53,565 bases of DNA from Streptomyces sp. NBC_00239 (GCF_036194065.1 NZ_CP108099.1:1-53565), one strand, 5' to 3'. Shown: positions 1 through 7,871, numbered from the stretch's first letter. A program made the numbers and translations. Notes: generated from the letters alone by a model not told the origin.

Positions 1-405
1 GCGCGGACGCTCGCGCGCCGGACGGCGGGGAAGCCGACGGGAGCGACCAGGGAGCCGGGGAAGCGGCGCGGCCGGGTCTTCCCCGCGCGCTGGGGAAGCG
101 GGGCAGCGCCCGGGGAAGTGGGGAACTCGACGGCTGCCGCGAGACGGACCGGGTGGGGAACTTCCCCACCCGCGCGCCCTCCCCCGACCCTCGGCCGGTG
201 GGGAAGTTCCCCACGGCGGCCGGTCTTCCCCACCCCGCTGCGCGCGCCCGGCTTCCCCACGGCCGGGGAAACGGCGACGGGGAACTGCTGCCGCGAGTCG
301 CACGCGGCCCTCCCCGGGGCGGCTCCCCACCCCCCGCTTCCCCAGCTCCCCACACGCGCCGGCGCCGGGACCGACAGGTCCCGGCGCCGTGGTGCTGCAC
401 GTCGG
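1..405. repeat. dense GGGGAA / TTCCCC repeat field
   Basis: This stretch holds no convincing gene. It is packed with GGGGAAG and its complement CTTCCCC, often as GTGGGGAA or TTCCCCAC. Two copies form near-perfect palindromes with a one-base centre: GTGGGGAACTTCCCCAC at about 154-170 and GTGGGGAAGTTCCCCAC at about 199-215. The field continues inside the coding region to about 1150, and single copies occur near 53475 and 53530. The arrangement looks like a cluster of protein-binding sites (origin, centromere-like or silencing region). That role is inference. Confidence 0.6.
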
Positions 406-1041
406 TCAGAAGATGCTGTCCTGGTACGCCCCGGACGGATTGCCCGCGGCGAGGGCGGCGGCTATCGCCTCGTCCAGCCGCTCCGGATCGGCGGCGGCGA
501 TGGCGGCCTGGACCGCCCGCGCCCGCCCCGCCGCGCCCCGCACGTCGGTCAGCGCGTGCCCGGCAAGTCGCCTCCTAGCTGCGGCGTCGCGGTTGTTGTC
601 GCCTCGGGTGCCCGGGAGCCAGTGGCCCGGGTTCTGGCACGCGCCGTGGTCGCATCGGTGCCGCACGACCAGCCCGCCGGCGAGGGCGTCGGCCCCGTGG
701 GCGAGGCGGTAGCCGAACAGGTGGGCGGGCACCACGCGGGAGGTCTGGGTGGTGTGGGACCCTGCGCGGAAGCTCCCGTGCCCCGTGTCGGTGATCGCCC
801 CCAGCCACCACCAGCAGTCGTCCGGACCGCGCTGCAGGACCTGCGCGCGGTAGCGCTCGACGGTTTCCCCATCGGCCAGCAGCGTTCCCCACGGCACCCC
901 TTCCCCGCCCTCCGGGGCGAGGGCTTCCCCACCGGGGTCGGCTTCCCCACCGTGGGGAAGCGGGCCGGGGTCTTCCCCACCCGGGCCCTGGGGAAGGTCG
1001 GGGTGGGGAACGCGCGGGCGGTGCTGCTCGCTGGGGAACAT
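406..1041 (-). CDS. HNH endonuclease-like protein
   Basis: A 211-residue protein whose C-terminal half has the layout of small HNH nucleases of the homing-endonuclease type. It has a DDCWWWLGAI entry, then an H-R-C-D-H-G-A-C cluster, then NPGHW and GTRGDNNRD. In the family these residues coordinate zinc and metal and cut DNA. The first 70 or so residues are low-complexity, Gly/Pro/Glu-rich, because the reading frame crosses the GGGGAAG repeat field. The ATG at 1041 overlaps the TGA of the upstream gene (TGATG), which decides the start and implies translational coupling. It is the last gene of a three-gene minus unit. No methylase or intron is attached, so it could be free-standing or a remnant of a mobile nuclease. 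Confidence 0.72.
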   Translation of the reverse strand: MFPSEQHRPRVPHPDLPQGPGGEDPGPLPHGGEADPGGEALAPEGGEGVPWGTLLADGETVERYRAQVLQRGPDDCWWWLGAITDTGHGSFRAGSHTTQTSRVVPAHLFGYRLAHGADALAGGLVVRHRCDHGACQNPGHWLPGTRGDNNRDAAARRRLAGHALTDVRGAAGRARAVQAAIAAADPERLDEAIAAALAAGNPSGAYQDSIF

Positions 1042-1613
1042 CACCGCTTCACCATCCCGGCCGGGCCGGGGCGGCTCGCCGTGGGGAAGCTCTCGGGCCC
1101 GGCGTGCACGAAACGGGCCTCGGGCCACGGCTCCTCGCGGACCACTTCCCCATCGCTGTACGTAATCGTGACGGCGGTGTCGTGGTCGGGGTCGTACGCG
1201 GCGCTGGTGAAGAACCGCCACCCCTCCGGGTCCCCGTAGATCCACGCCCACCCCCCGGCGAGGGCGTGCGCGAGGTCCTTCACGCGGACGTCGCGCACCT
1301 CGGGCTCGGCCGGCCTCGCCGGGGAGTCACCCAAATTTGGGTGACCGGGCTCGGCTTCCCCGCGGTCGTCCTGGGCGGCCAGCTCGGCGGTCGCCTCGAT
1401 GTCGACCTCGCCGTCGCCGTGGTGGCAGATCACCGCGCCGGTCTCGTCGGTCTCCGTGTACGGCGGGAGGTCCTGGTCGTCGTCCTGGTCGCCGGTGCCG
1501 TAGGTGCGCCGGCCGCAGCCGGGCGCGGTGCACCGCCACACCTGCTCGCCCTCGACCTCGATCCGCTCCGTGATCGTCGCGCACCCCGGACACGTCGGCG
1601 TGACGTGCATCAC
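1041..1613 (-). CDS. zinc-ribbon-like hypothetical protein containing a parS-like site
   Basis: A 190-residue protein not assigned to a named family. Its N-terminus has CPGC followed about 20 residues later by CTAPGC, a likely four-Cys zinc ribbon. The C-terminal part has a compact globular look (GGWAWIYGDPEGWRFFTSAAY). The frame crosses the perfect palindrome at 1326-1345, which forces the peptide HPNLGDS; the same peptide is forced in the ParB-like gene at 45613-46704. The start overlaps the upstream stop as ATGA. It is the middle gene of the operon 2239-406. Confidence 0.65.
   Translation of the reverse strand: MMHVTPTCPGCATITERIEVEGEQVWRCTAPGCGRRTYGTGDQDDDQDLPPYTETDETGAVICHHGDGEVDIEATAELAAQDDRGEAEPGHPNLGDSPARPAEPEVRDVRVKDLAHALAGGWAWIYGDPEGWRFFTSAAYDPDHDTAVTITYSDGEVVREEPWPEARFVHAGPESFPTASRPGPAGMVKR
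1326..1345. promoter_or_regulatory. parS-like palindrome, copy 1
   Basis: Perfect 20-bp palindrome GTCACCCAAATTTGGGTGAC, identical to copies at 7852, 45562 and 45859. It lies inside a coding region. Proposed binding site of the ParB-like protein at 45613-46704; this assignment is inferred from copy number and position. Confidence 0.65.
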
Positions 1614-2239
1614 ATTTCACCTGTTGGGGCGGGTTCGGCGGTCGGCACGGCGTTCGCGGCGAGGAACGCGCCCGCTGCGGCGGCGGCCTCCTCGCTGGTC
1701 TCGGCGTGCCCGTCGTCGCCCTCGGGCGCCTCGGCGGTCTTGCGGTTCGCGGCGGTGGCGATCCACCACCACCCGCCGAACTCGGGGTGGTACGAGACCC
1801 GGGCCTCCCCGCCGTACATCTCGAAGTGGACCGGCTCGCGGTTGGCGGCCGGGTTGATCGCGCTCACCGCGCCGGGCCAGCGCAGCCGGGCGGCCTGGCG
1901 GCTGATGTCCCACGCCTTGCCCAGCTGCGGGTAGCCCGCTCCCAGCTGTCCCGCCTTGCGCGCGGTGTCCTCGGCGGCGGCGTCGGCGGCCTCGCGTACC
2001 GCCCGCAGGGCGCGCAGGGTGGCCAGTGCCCGGTCCGGGGAGCGGGTGACCACGGTCTCGCGCGTGGGCGCACCCATCGCGTCGAGTTCGCCGGCGCGGC
2101 TCCAGATCTCCCCTCCCAGGTCGTAGGCGAGGCGGAGCACGGCGGCGGTCAGGGCGCGCTGCTGGTCGTCGGCGGGGTCGGTCCATGCCGGGTCGCGCAG
2201 CTTGAGCAACTCGGTCCAGTAAGGGTTCTCATCGTCCAT
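1610..2239 (-). CDS. hypothetical protein
   Basis: A 209-residue protein from the ATG at 2239. A TTG codon at 2287 is in frame and would add 16 residues, but it lies in a palindromic operator-like region. The middle is helical and Ala-rich (roughly residues 65-115) and contains a short helix-turn-helix-like stretch, GYPQLGKAWDISRQAARLRW, reminiscent of plasmid regulators. The C-terminal half has aromatic strands (VSYHPEFGGWWWIATAAN). It heads the minus operon with the zinc-ribbon protein (ATGA overlap) and the HNH protein. Two GACAA-N6-TTGTC boxes sit directly upstream. A regulatory role is possible but unproven. Confidence 0.62.
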   Translation of the reverse strand: MDDENPYWTELLKLRDPAWTDPADDQQRALTAAVLRLAYDLGGEIWSRAGELDAMGAPTRETVVTRSPDRALATLRALRAVREAADAAAEDTARKAGQLGAGYPQLGKAWDISRQAARLRWPGAVSAINPAANREPVHFEMYGGEARVSYHPEFGGWWWIATAANRKTAEAPEGDDGHAETSEEAAAAAGAFLAANAVPTAEPAPTGEM

Positions 2240-2241
2240 GT

Positions 2242-2285
2242 GACAAGCGTAGTTGTCGTGGCCGTTCTCGACAATCCAGATTGTC
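2242..2285. promoter_or_regulatory. paired inverted repeats, probable operator
   Basis: Two 16-bp dyads of form GACAA-N6-TTGTC lie at 2242-2257 (GACAAGCGTAGTTGTC) and 2270-2285 (GACAATCCAGATTGTC), centres 28 bp apart. They sit immediately before the minus gene starting at 2239 and within the divergent region shared with the plus gene at 2428. They are likely repressor sites. Confidence 0.5.
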
Positions 2286-2308
2286 AAACTCGCGCGCGGC
2301 GCTCCGCA

Positions 2309-2320
2309 GGGCTTGTTATT
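2309..2320 (+). promoter_or_regulatory. GGGCTTGTTATT element, copy 1
   Basis: A 12-bp element also found upstream of the gene at 12957 (minus, 13048-13059) and of the gene at 28620 (28559-28570). Here it precedes the plus gene at 2428 by about 108 bases. It is probably a shared promoter or regulator site. Confidence 0.45.
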
Positions 2321-2427
2321 AGCCGCTGCTCGGGCGGCGGCGTCGCTCGGCCGTTCGGTGCGCGGCGGTGCAGCTGTACGGGCGGTGGCGCGGGCAGATA
2401 TGACAAGGGACGACGAAGCAGGGCGAG

Positions 2428-3186
2428 GTGGTGGTGGGGGTGAACGACGTGTGGCCGCTGAGCCGGTCTCCCGTCGGTACGCGGCGGGCCTGGCGCAAGC
2501 GCGAGGAAATGCAGCTGCGGCTGAACGGGCAGTACGGGCCGGAGTGGTGGGAGGTCGTGCCCGTCATTGCCGGGATCGCGGCCGTGCTCGGGTTACCCCT
2601 GGTCGGCCTCGGCTGGCTGTGGTCCCGGGTCGGCTGGTGGGCCGCGCTGCTCGCGGCGGTGGCGCTCGCCTACGGGGTGCGGGCTGCCGTGCGGTGGCGG
2701 CGCGCGGTGGTCGTACAGCGGCGCCGGCGGGCGCGGTGCTACTCCCTCGCGGAGATCGACGCGGCGGACGACCGGCGCTTCCGCTCGATCGTCGGCCGTC
2801 TGCTGCTGCGCGACGGCTGGACGCACGTACGCGGGGTGCGCATCAGCCGCACGGCGGTGCACCTGGTCGGCAACGGGCCGGACGGTCGCCAGCTCGGCCT
2901 CGCCTTCGAGCGTGGCGTCGAGCAGCTGGGCGAGGCAGGCGGGCGGGCGGCGCTGCGCCCGGTCGGCGGTGCCCCGCGGCTGCCGGCCGGAGTCGCGCCG
3001 GGCCCCCGCCCGCTGTTCGTCGTCGTCAGCTCCGGGGTCTTCTCCCGGGAACGTGTGGTGTGGGCGGCCCGGCACGGGGTGCGGCTCGTCGACCGGGCGG
3101 TGCTGCAGCGGTGGGCGGCCGGGGAGGACCTGGCGGTGCTCCTCGACCTCGGCCTGGACGACGTCGCGCAGCCGAACGCGTCGTAA
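2428..3186 (+). CDS. membrane protein with degenerate Mrr-like domain
   Basis: A 252-residue protein. Two hydrophobic helices (about residues 43-65 and 70-90) anchor it. The cytoplasmic part resembles the Mrr/PD-(D/E)xK restriction fold: F-R-S-I-V-G-R-L-L-L-R-D-G-W, then strands HLVG and GLAFERG, then VVVSSGVFSRERVVWAARHGVRLVD. In the family the strands carry D and (Q/E)xK. Here the positions read H and FER, so the metal-binding and lysine residues look lost. It is therefore probably a non-cutting DNA-binding or signalling version. GTG start with GGGCGAG upstream; other GTG codons nearby make the exact start uncertain. It converges on the NERD gene through a strong terminator. Confidence 0.6.
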   Translation: MVVGVNDVWPLSRSPVGTRRAWRKREEMQLRLNGQYGPEWWEVVPVIAGIAAVLGLPLVGLGWLWSRVGWWAALLAAVALAYGVRAAVRWRRAVVVQRRRRARCYSLAEIDAADDRRFRSIVGRLLLRDGWTHVRGVRISRTAVHLVGNGPDGRQLGLAFERGVEQLGEAGGRAALRPVGGAPRLPAGVAPGPRPLFVVVSSGVFSRERVVWAARHGVRLVDRAVLQRWAAGEDLAVLLDLGLDDVAQPNAS

Positions 3187-3205
3187 CGGGCGGCAGACAT
3201 GACGA

Positions 3206-3230
3206 AGGGCCCGGGAGATTCCCGGGCCCT
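3206..3230. terminator. bidirectional hairpin terminator
   Basis: AGGGCCCGGG, loop AGATT, CCCGGGCCCT: a 10-bp perfect stem between the convergent genes ending at 3186 and 3249. Confidence 0.75.
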
Positions 3231-3248
3231 CGCTGTCGGCGGGGTCGG

Positions 3249-3995
3249 TCAGCCGCTGTGCCGGGGCAGGCGCCGCTCGGCCTGCTCCTCGATGGCGGTG
3301 ACGCGGCTGGCGTCCCAACCCGGCTGGGCGGGGAGACCGTAGAGCATCCCGCGCAGCTTCTTCGCCTCGATCACGGTGACGCCGTGCAGCTCGGTGCGCC
3401 CGCGCGGCGCGGGGACCTTCGCGCCGTGCACCGCGAGGACCGGGCGGACCGGCACCCCCAGCGCCCTGGCGGCCTGCTCGGCTTCCCACACCACGGTCTG
3501 CAGGGCCTTGGTCTGGTCGTAGCGCCCGTACCGCAGCAGCCCGCCGGTGATCGTGAGCCGCGACTTCTTCGACTGCCAGTTCTTGCTGTCGACCAGGACC
3601 ACGCCGAACGGCCCGGCGACCAGGTGGTCGATGTTGGCCCGGCTCCCGGGGATCGACCGGTCGTGCAGCACGGCATAGCCGCGGCGGGCGAGGGGGCGCA
3701 GCAGCCGGGCGGTGGCCTCCTCGCCGACGGCGCCGCTCGTCCAGCTGTTGCGGGCCCGGCGGTAGATGCGGTGGACGCCGTACGCGAGGACGGCGAGGGC
3801 GGCGACGGTGCCCGCCTGCCACCCGAGCAGCGTGCCGGCGGCCATGCCGACCACGGCCGCGCCCGCTGCGGTCAGCGGCAGCACAACCTTGGCGCGGCGG
3901 TGCTGCTGGATGCGCTCGGCGGCGCGGGCTAACTCCCCGACGCGGCGGGCGCTGGCCCCGGCCCCGTCACTGCGGCGCCCTGGTGCGATGGCCAT
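3249..3995 (-). CDS. NERD domain membrane protein
   Basis: A 248-residue protein. After a basic N-terminal helix, two hydrophobic segments (about residues 38-75) are followed by a NERD (nuclease-related) domain: G-A-V-G-E-E-A-T-A at its start, HDRSIPGSRANIDHLVAGP, then VVLVDSKNW. The D...E/D-x-K pattern of the nuclease-like fold is present (IDHL...VDSKNW). The family is widespread in actinomycetes and its function is poorly defined, probably DNA processing or stress-linked. The ATG at 3995 has an excellent AGGAGGGGACCAC ribosome site. It is the last gene of the minus unit that starts at 7345, separated from its neighbour by about 100 bases. Confidence 0.8.
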   Translation of the reverse strand: MAIAPGRRSDGAGASARRVGELARAAERIQQHRRAKVVLPLTAAGAAVVGMAAGTLLGWQAGTVAALAVLAYGVHRIYRRARNSWTSGAVGEEATARLLRPLARRGYAVLHDRSIPGSRANIDHLVAGPFGVVLVDSKNWQSKKSRLTITGGLLRYGRYDQTKALQTVVWEAEQAARALGVPVRPVLAVHGAKVPAPRGRTELHGVTVIEAKKLRGMLYGLPAQPGWDASRVTAIEEQAERRLPRHSG

Positions 3996-4099
3996 GTGGT
4001 CCCCTCCTGGTCTGCCTGCTCGGCCTGTCTCGGGGACCGTAGCGCCGGGCACCGACACGGCGGCAGTGCGCCTTCGGTGCCCGGCGGGCGGTCCGGCGG

Positions 4100-4846
4100 T
4101 CAGGGCCGGACGGGTCGGTCGTCGCCGAACTCGACGAACCGGGCGAAGGCGCGCTCGATGCGGGGCTTGCCCTCGGTCACGGCGGTGATGACGCGGTCGA
4201 AGTAGCGGCGGGCGGCCTGCTCCTGGTCCTCGGTCAGCACGATGCGCCGGTCGGGCCCGGCCGCGGTGACGGCGGCCAGCAGCGTGCGGGTGTCGTCGTC
4301 CTGCAGATGGAGCACGGCGAGGGCGCGGGCCAGCCGGTTGACGACCTGCTCGGCAGTCTCGGGGACGCGCTCGCCGACGGAGTACCGCGCGCGGTCGGCG
4401 GTCTCGTTGCCGTACCACTCGCCCGCCTCGGTGAGGATGCTGCGCAGGTCGGTGTAGCCGGGCTCCAGCGCGAGGGCCTTGCGGCACTGGTCGAGCAGCG
4501 CGACCAGGACCTCGACGTCGGCCTGGTTGACGGGCGCGGCGTACAAAGGGCTGTGCTCGTACCCGTCGGGGCCGATGACCTTGTTGCCGGTGGTCACCTC
4601 CTCCCCGGTGAGCAGGGCGTGCCGCTCGTCGAGCAGGGCCTTGGGCAGGGCCTCGAAGATGCGGGCCCATGCGGCGCGGACGGCCTCGCCATCGAGGTCG
4701 GCGGGCAGCGTGTAGACGTCGTCCGCGCCGGCGCGGGTGTCCTGGGTGGTCTGTTCGAGCCAGATGAGCAGCGGTTCCTCCAGGTCGAAGAAGTCGGCGA
4801 GGAAGTTCTCCTCGGCGGGCAGCAGCCGCGGGGCGGTGTCGGTCAT
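4100..4846 (-). CDS. hypothetical protein
   Basis: A 248-residue acidic, mostly helical protein that I do not recognise. It has no membrane segment and no obvious catalytic motif; tracts such as DVEVLVALLDQCRKALALEP and TAEQVVNRLARALAVLHLQ suggest a helical bundle. The ATG at 4846 is preceded by AGGAGC at good spacing. An alternative ATG at 4882 overlaps the upstream TGA (ATGA) and would add 12 residues. It follows the 449-residue protein in the same operon, which suggests a joint role. Confidence 0.68.
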   Translation of the reverse strand: MTDTAPRLLPAEENFLADFFDLEEPLLIWLEQTTQDTRAGADDVYTLPADLDGEAVRAAWARIFEALPKALLDERHALLTGEEVTTGNKVIGPDGYEHSPLYAAPVNQADVEVLVALLDQCRKALALEPGYTDLRSILTEAGEWYGNETADRARYSVGERVPETAEQVVNRLARALAVLHLQDDDTRTLLAAVTAAGPDRRIVLTEDQEQAARRYFDRVITAVTEGKPRIERAFARFVEFGDDRPVRP

Positions 4847-4878
4847 GCGGGCGCTCCTGGTCGGTGAGGCGGGGGTGA

Positions 4879-6228
4879 TCATCCGGCCCAGAACCACATG
4901 GTCTGGTCGTCGGTGTCGTGCTTGTACGGGGCGCTGTAGTCGATGCCGGGCCGGTCCGGGTAGGACGGCCGGAGCACGCGGCTGTGGGGGTAGGACTCCG
5001 GGGTGCGGCCCAGGATCGTGTTGATCTGCTCCTCGGCCTCGTCGGGGACAACGCCCTTGACCAACATCAGGGTCGGGTTCGCCTCGACGCCGACCGTGCC
5101 GTCGTCGAGCACTTCCATCTCCAGGTCGACGTCCAGGACGACGTCGAGACCCGCTTCCCGGGCGAGGGCGTAGGCGCTGCGCACGGTCGGCCACGTCATG
5201 CCCTCCCAGGGCACGGTGATGGTGAGCCCGTCGTCGCCGTGCTCGCGCTCGATGCGCAGCCAGTCGATGGGGTCCCAGATCCGGCCCAGGGCGAGGCTCG
5301 GGGATTCGGAGGCGACCATGTGCCCGTCGAACTCGGTGCGCATCCACTCGCGCACCGGGGAGTTGGGGCCGAACTTGTAGCGGGTGTGGTTGGACGGGTG
5401 CCCGCACACCGACAGGTTGGGCACGGACCCGGCGGTGAGCTGCATGTCCTCCATCACCGCGTCGTGCAGCTCGCGGTGGTCGGCCGGCCACTGCTCCCAG
5501 TAGGCGCTCTCCCGCTGCTCCTGGGCGGCGTCCTGGACGGCGGCGTCGGCCGTGCAGGGCTCGCAGCCGGTGACGTGGCGGAGCTGCTCGCGCGAGGCGT
5601 TGGCCTGGGCCCCGTTGGCGGGGTTGGTGACGATGCCGACCCGGTCGCCCTCGACCCACACGACCTTCGCCGGGAAGGGGTCGGCGGGCGGCATCTGGAC
5701 GGTGTCGCCGACCTGGAAGTGGCCGTCTTGCTCCCACGCGGGCGCGGGCGGCTGCGCGGGGACAACGGGTGCGGTGGTCGCCGGTGGCGGGTGCTGGCAC
5801 GAGGGGCAGCCGATGGACTCGGCCGCGTCGGCGGCGGGGGCACCGGCCGCTTCGGCGAGGGCCCGCCAGCACACGGGCCGGCCGGACTCGTCGAGCGTGC
5901 GGCCACTGGGGAAGTCCTCGTCCGGGCCGTAGAACACGGCGACGACCGGCTCGACGCCCGGCAGGACGATACGAGTCGGCGCGATGTGGGGCTCGAACTG
6001 CGGGGCGGGCGGGATGGACGCGAGGCTCTCCCACACCACGCAGTTGAGCAGCTGGGCCAGGGTGCGGCACTCGTGAGTGCCCATGCACGGGTCCCAGGTG
6101 CTGCCGTCGGCGCGCAGCACCTCCAGGCCGTCGGTGACGGTCAGGGTGATGGTGTCGTAGACGTAGGGCTCGATAGCGGGCGCGGTGGCGGTGCGGCGGC
6201 GGTTGCGGAACAGCTGGCGGATGTTCAC
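4879..6228 (-). CDS. hypothetical protein with Cys-rich linker
   Basis: A 449-residue protein of unknown function. The N-terminal part (about residues 1-130) is globular. A CPSCQH motif near residue 145 sits in a Pro/Ala-rich linker, followed by an SH3/KOW-like strand set (FQVGDTVQMPPADPFPAKVV, VGIVTNPANG) and a second CEPC motif near 225. The C-terminal 200 residues are rich in Trp and acidic residues, with no catalytic signature I know. The start overlaps the stop of the membrane protein upstream (ATGA at 6225-6228), so it is translationally coupled. The Cys pairs may bind one metal between them. Confidence 0.68.
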   Translation of the reverse strand: MNIRQLFRNRRRTATAPAIEPYVYDTITLTVTDGLEVLRADGSTWDPCMGTHECRTLAQLLNCVVWESLASIPPAPQFEPHIAPTRIVLPGVEPVVAVFYGPDEDFPSGRTLDESGRPVCWRALAEAAGAPAADAAESIGCPSCQHPPPATTAPVVPAQPPAPAWEQDGHFQVGDTVQMPPADPFPAKVVWVEGDRVGIVTNPANGAQANASREQLRHVTGCEPCTADAAVQDAAQEQRESAYWEQWPADHRELHDAVMEDMQLTAGSVPNLSVCGHPSNHTRYKFGPNSPVREWMRTEFDGHMVASESPSLALGRIWDPIDWLRIEREHGDDGLTITVPWEGMTWPTVRSAYALAREAGLDVVLDVDLEMEVLDDGTVGVEANPTLMLVKGVVPDEAEEQINTILGRTPESYPHSRVLRPSYPDRPGIDYSAPYKHDTDDQTMWFWAG

Positions 6229-6608
6229 GGGGTCTGGTCCTCCTCGTCGTCGAATGCGTCGGTGATCAGGTCGGGCCAGCGGGCGTGGCCGCGGAATTCG
6301 AGGCGGTGGCGCAGCATCGCGGCGGCGTGCTCCCGGGGGACCTCCAGCGCGAAGTCCTCCAGCGCGCGGGCGATGACGTCGCCGACGGTGACGCGCATCG
6401 GGATGGTGATGTGCAGGTCGACGACGGGCTCGGCGAGGCGGGCGCGCACGGCGGTGGTGATGGCGTGGTCGGTGGCGGCCTGCAGCTGCTTGCGGTAGTG
6501 CTCGTCCGCCCGGCGCTCCTGGCGTTCCTGCTCCAGCCGGAGCAGGCGGGGGGTCAGCAGGGCGGCGAGCAGGGCGAGTAAGAGGACGGTGCCCACGAAC
6601 CAGGCCAC
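6225..6608 (-). CDS. small membrane-anchored coiled-coil protein
   Basis: A 127-residue protein with one N-terminal membrane helix (WFVGTVLLLALLAALLTPRL) followed by a charged helix (RLEQERQERRADEHYRKQLQ). The rest is a soluble domain ending in a very acidic tail. The GTG at 6608 is chosen because GAGGAGTAGCC precedes it and upstream codons are not starts. It begins 3 bases after the stop of the Phd-domain gene and overlaps the next gene, so the three are read together. Function unknown. Confidence 0.65.
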   Translation of the reverse strand: MAWFVGTVLLLALLAALLTPRLLRLEQERQERRADEHYRKQLQAATDHAITTAVRARLAEPVVDLHITIPMRVTVGDVIARALEDFALEVPREHAAAMLRHRLEFRGHARWPDLITDAFDDEEDQTP

Positions 6609-6610
6609 GG

Positions 6611-7345
6611 CTACTCCTCCTCGGCGGCCGGCGCGGCGGGGTCGTCGTACGGGCGGACGACCTTGCCGTCGGCGAACGCGCGGCGGGTGCGCGGCACGAA
6701 GGTGGGCTCGGGCTCGTGCTTGTCCTCGGCCTCGTAGACCACGGTGGCGTTGATGCCGTGCTCGTTGACGGCCATGCGGTAGTGCTGCCAGCCCTCGTGG
6801 CCGTAGAAGGTGTTGATGGGCTCGCGGCAGGTGACGCACAGGGCGTCGTCCGGGCGGGTCAGCTCGTCGTACACCTCGACGGCGTCGGACAGGGCGCCTT
6901 CGGGGACGGCGAAGCGGCGGTCGATGGAGTCGAGCAGCTCCTGCACGGTGCCCAGGTGCCGGTCGCTGGTGGCGGCGAGGGCCTGGCCGACGATCCCGAG
7001 CAGGGCGACGGTCTCGGCGGTCGCCGTGGCCAGCTGCGCGTGCAGGGCCTCCAGTCCGGCGCGGGTCCACTCGATCTCCTGCTGCGAGGGTCCGCCGGCG
7101 TCCCAGGTGAAGCGTCCGCCCGGCGCGGCCGGTGCCGGGCGGATGGGCTTGCCCTGGGAGTCGAGGGCCGTGCGGTCAGCGGGGCGGGTGCCCCGGTCGG
7201 CGACGGGGAGGGGGACGACGGCGGCGACGCGCTCGCCGTTGCGGGTGACGTACGTGATGGCCCCGCCGTCCTTGGCGCGGTCGACGACGGAGGCGATCTC
7301 GTCGCGGACCTTGCGGATCGGGTGCTCGTACTCAACTACGGTCAT
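6611..7345 (-). CDS. Phd/YefM-type antitoxin-like protein with long C-terminal extension
   Basis: A 244-residue protein. Residues 1-50 match the Phd/YefM antitoxin fold: VRDEIASVVDRAKDGGAITYVTRNGERVAAVVP. In the family this domain binds operator DNA, and a short tail neutralises a toxin. Here the tail is about 190 residues, with a helical middle and a CVTC...H...H metal-site-like segment (CVTCREPINTFYGHEGWQHY). No Doc, RelE or YoeB toxin is encoded next to it. The ATG at 7345 sits beside two GTACCNNNGGTAC dyads, as expected for autoregulation. It heads the operon 7345-3249 and probably controls it; whether any downstream protein is a toxin is unknown. Confidence 0.75.
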   Translation of the reverse strand: MTVVEYEHPIRKVRDEIASVVDRAKDGGAITYVTRNGERVAAVVPLPVADRGTRPADRTALDSQGKPIRPAPAAPGGRFTWDAGGPSQQEIEWTRAGLEALHAQLATATAETVALLGIVGQALAATSDRHLGTVQELLDSIDRRFAVPEGALSDAVEVYDELTRPDDALCVTCREPINTFYGHEGWQHYRMAVNEHGINATVVYEAEDKHEPEPTFVPRTRRAFADGKVVRPYDDPAAPAAEEE

Positions 7346-7381
7346 GTACCAATGGTACCGCGCTGCGTGTACCAAGGGTAC
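7346..7381. promoter_or_regulatory. two GTACCNNNGGTAC operators
   Basis: GTACCAATGGTAC at 7346-7358 and GTACCAAGGGTAC at 7369-7381, 23 bp apart (about two helical turns), abut the start of the Phd-domain gene. Likely autoregulatory operator of operon 7345-3249. Confidence 0.65.
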
Positions 7382-7851
7382 GCACTTGCGGGAAGTGGTC
7401 GAAGAATCTGGGCGCGGCCCGGACCGTGCTGGTCGGTTCGGCCGGCGCACGCGCGCCATACGTCGGACCGGAGCGGGGGGCTCCCTCGTCGGGCGGGCGC
7501 GCGCAGCGCTGCCGCAGGTTCCCGGGGAACGGAGTGGATCGCGCTTGCGCGACCCGCTTGCGGGCGCCGTAGGCGTCCACGTAGGGCCCCGGGGTTCTGT
7601 GGCACCCTCCGGGGCCCGGTCGGCGAGGGAGTTCACCGCGACCCACCACCCCCTTCACCACCCACCGGCCGGCGCCCGGCCACGTCCTCCCACCCCCTCG
7701 GAGGAAGGGCCCGCCGGAGGCGTCTTGTTCGGTGACCCGGGCCAGCGGCCGGGCGGCCGTCGCCGTACCTGCTCGGGCGGTCGGGCGCGTGGCGCTGACC
7801 TGGGCGGGTTTCATAAATCCGACCGCAGATGAGGCGCCCGGACGTTCACGG
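7382..7851. other. intergenic region without a supported gene
   Basis: About 470 bases upstream of the Phd operon. The open frames here lack ribosome sites and resemble random high-GC translation. An inverted repeat GGGCCCCGG (7584-7592) and CCGGGGCCC (7609-7617) with a 16-base gap could be a terminator. Nothing else is recognised. Confidence 0.5.
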
Positions 7852-7871
7852 GTCACCCAAATTTGGGTGAC
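7852..7871. promoter_or_regulatory. parS-like palindrome, copy 2
   Basis: GTCACCCAAATTTGGGTGAC, identical to the other three copies. It lies in non-coding DNA, 9 bases from the 3' end of the group II intron. Confidence 0.65.

Noticed and set aside
2282..2287. TTGACA at the start of the minus operon as a -35 box
   Set aside because: No -10 box at 16-18 bp spacing; the sequence is better explained as part of the GACAATC dyad.
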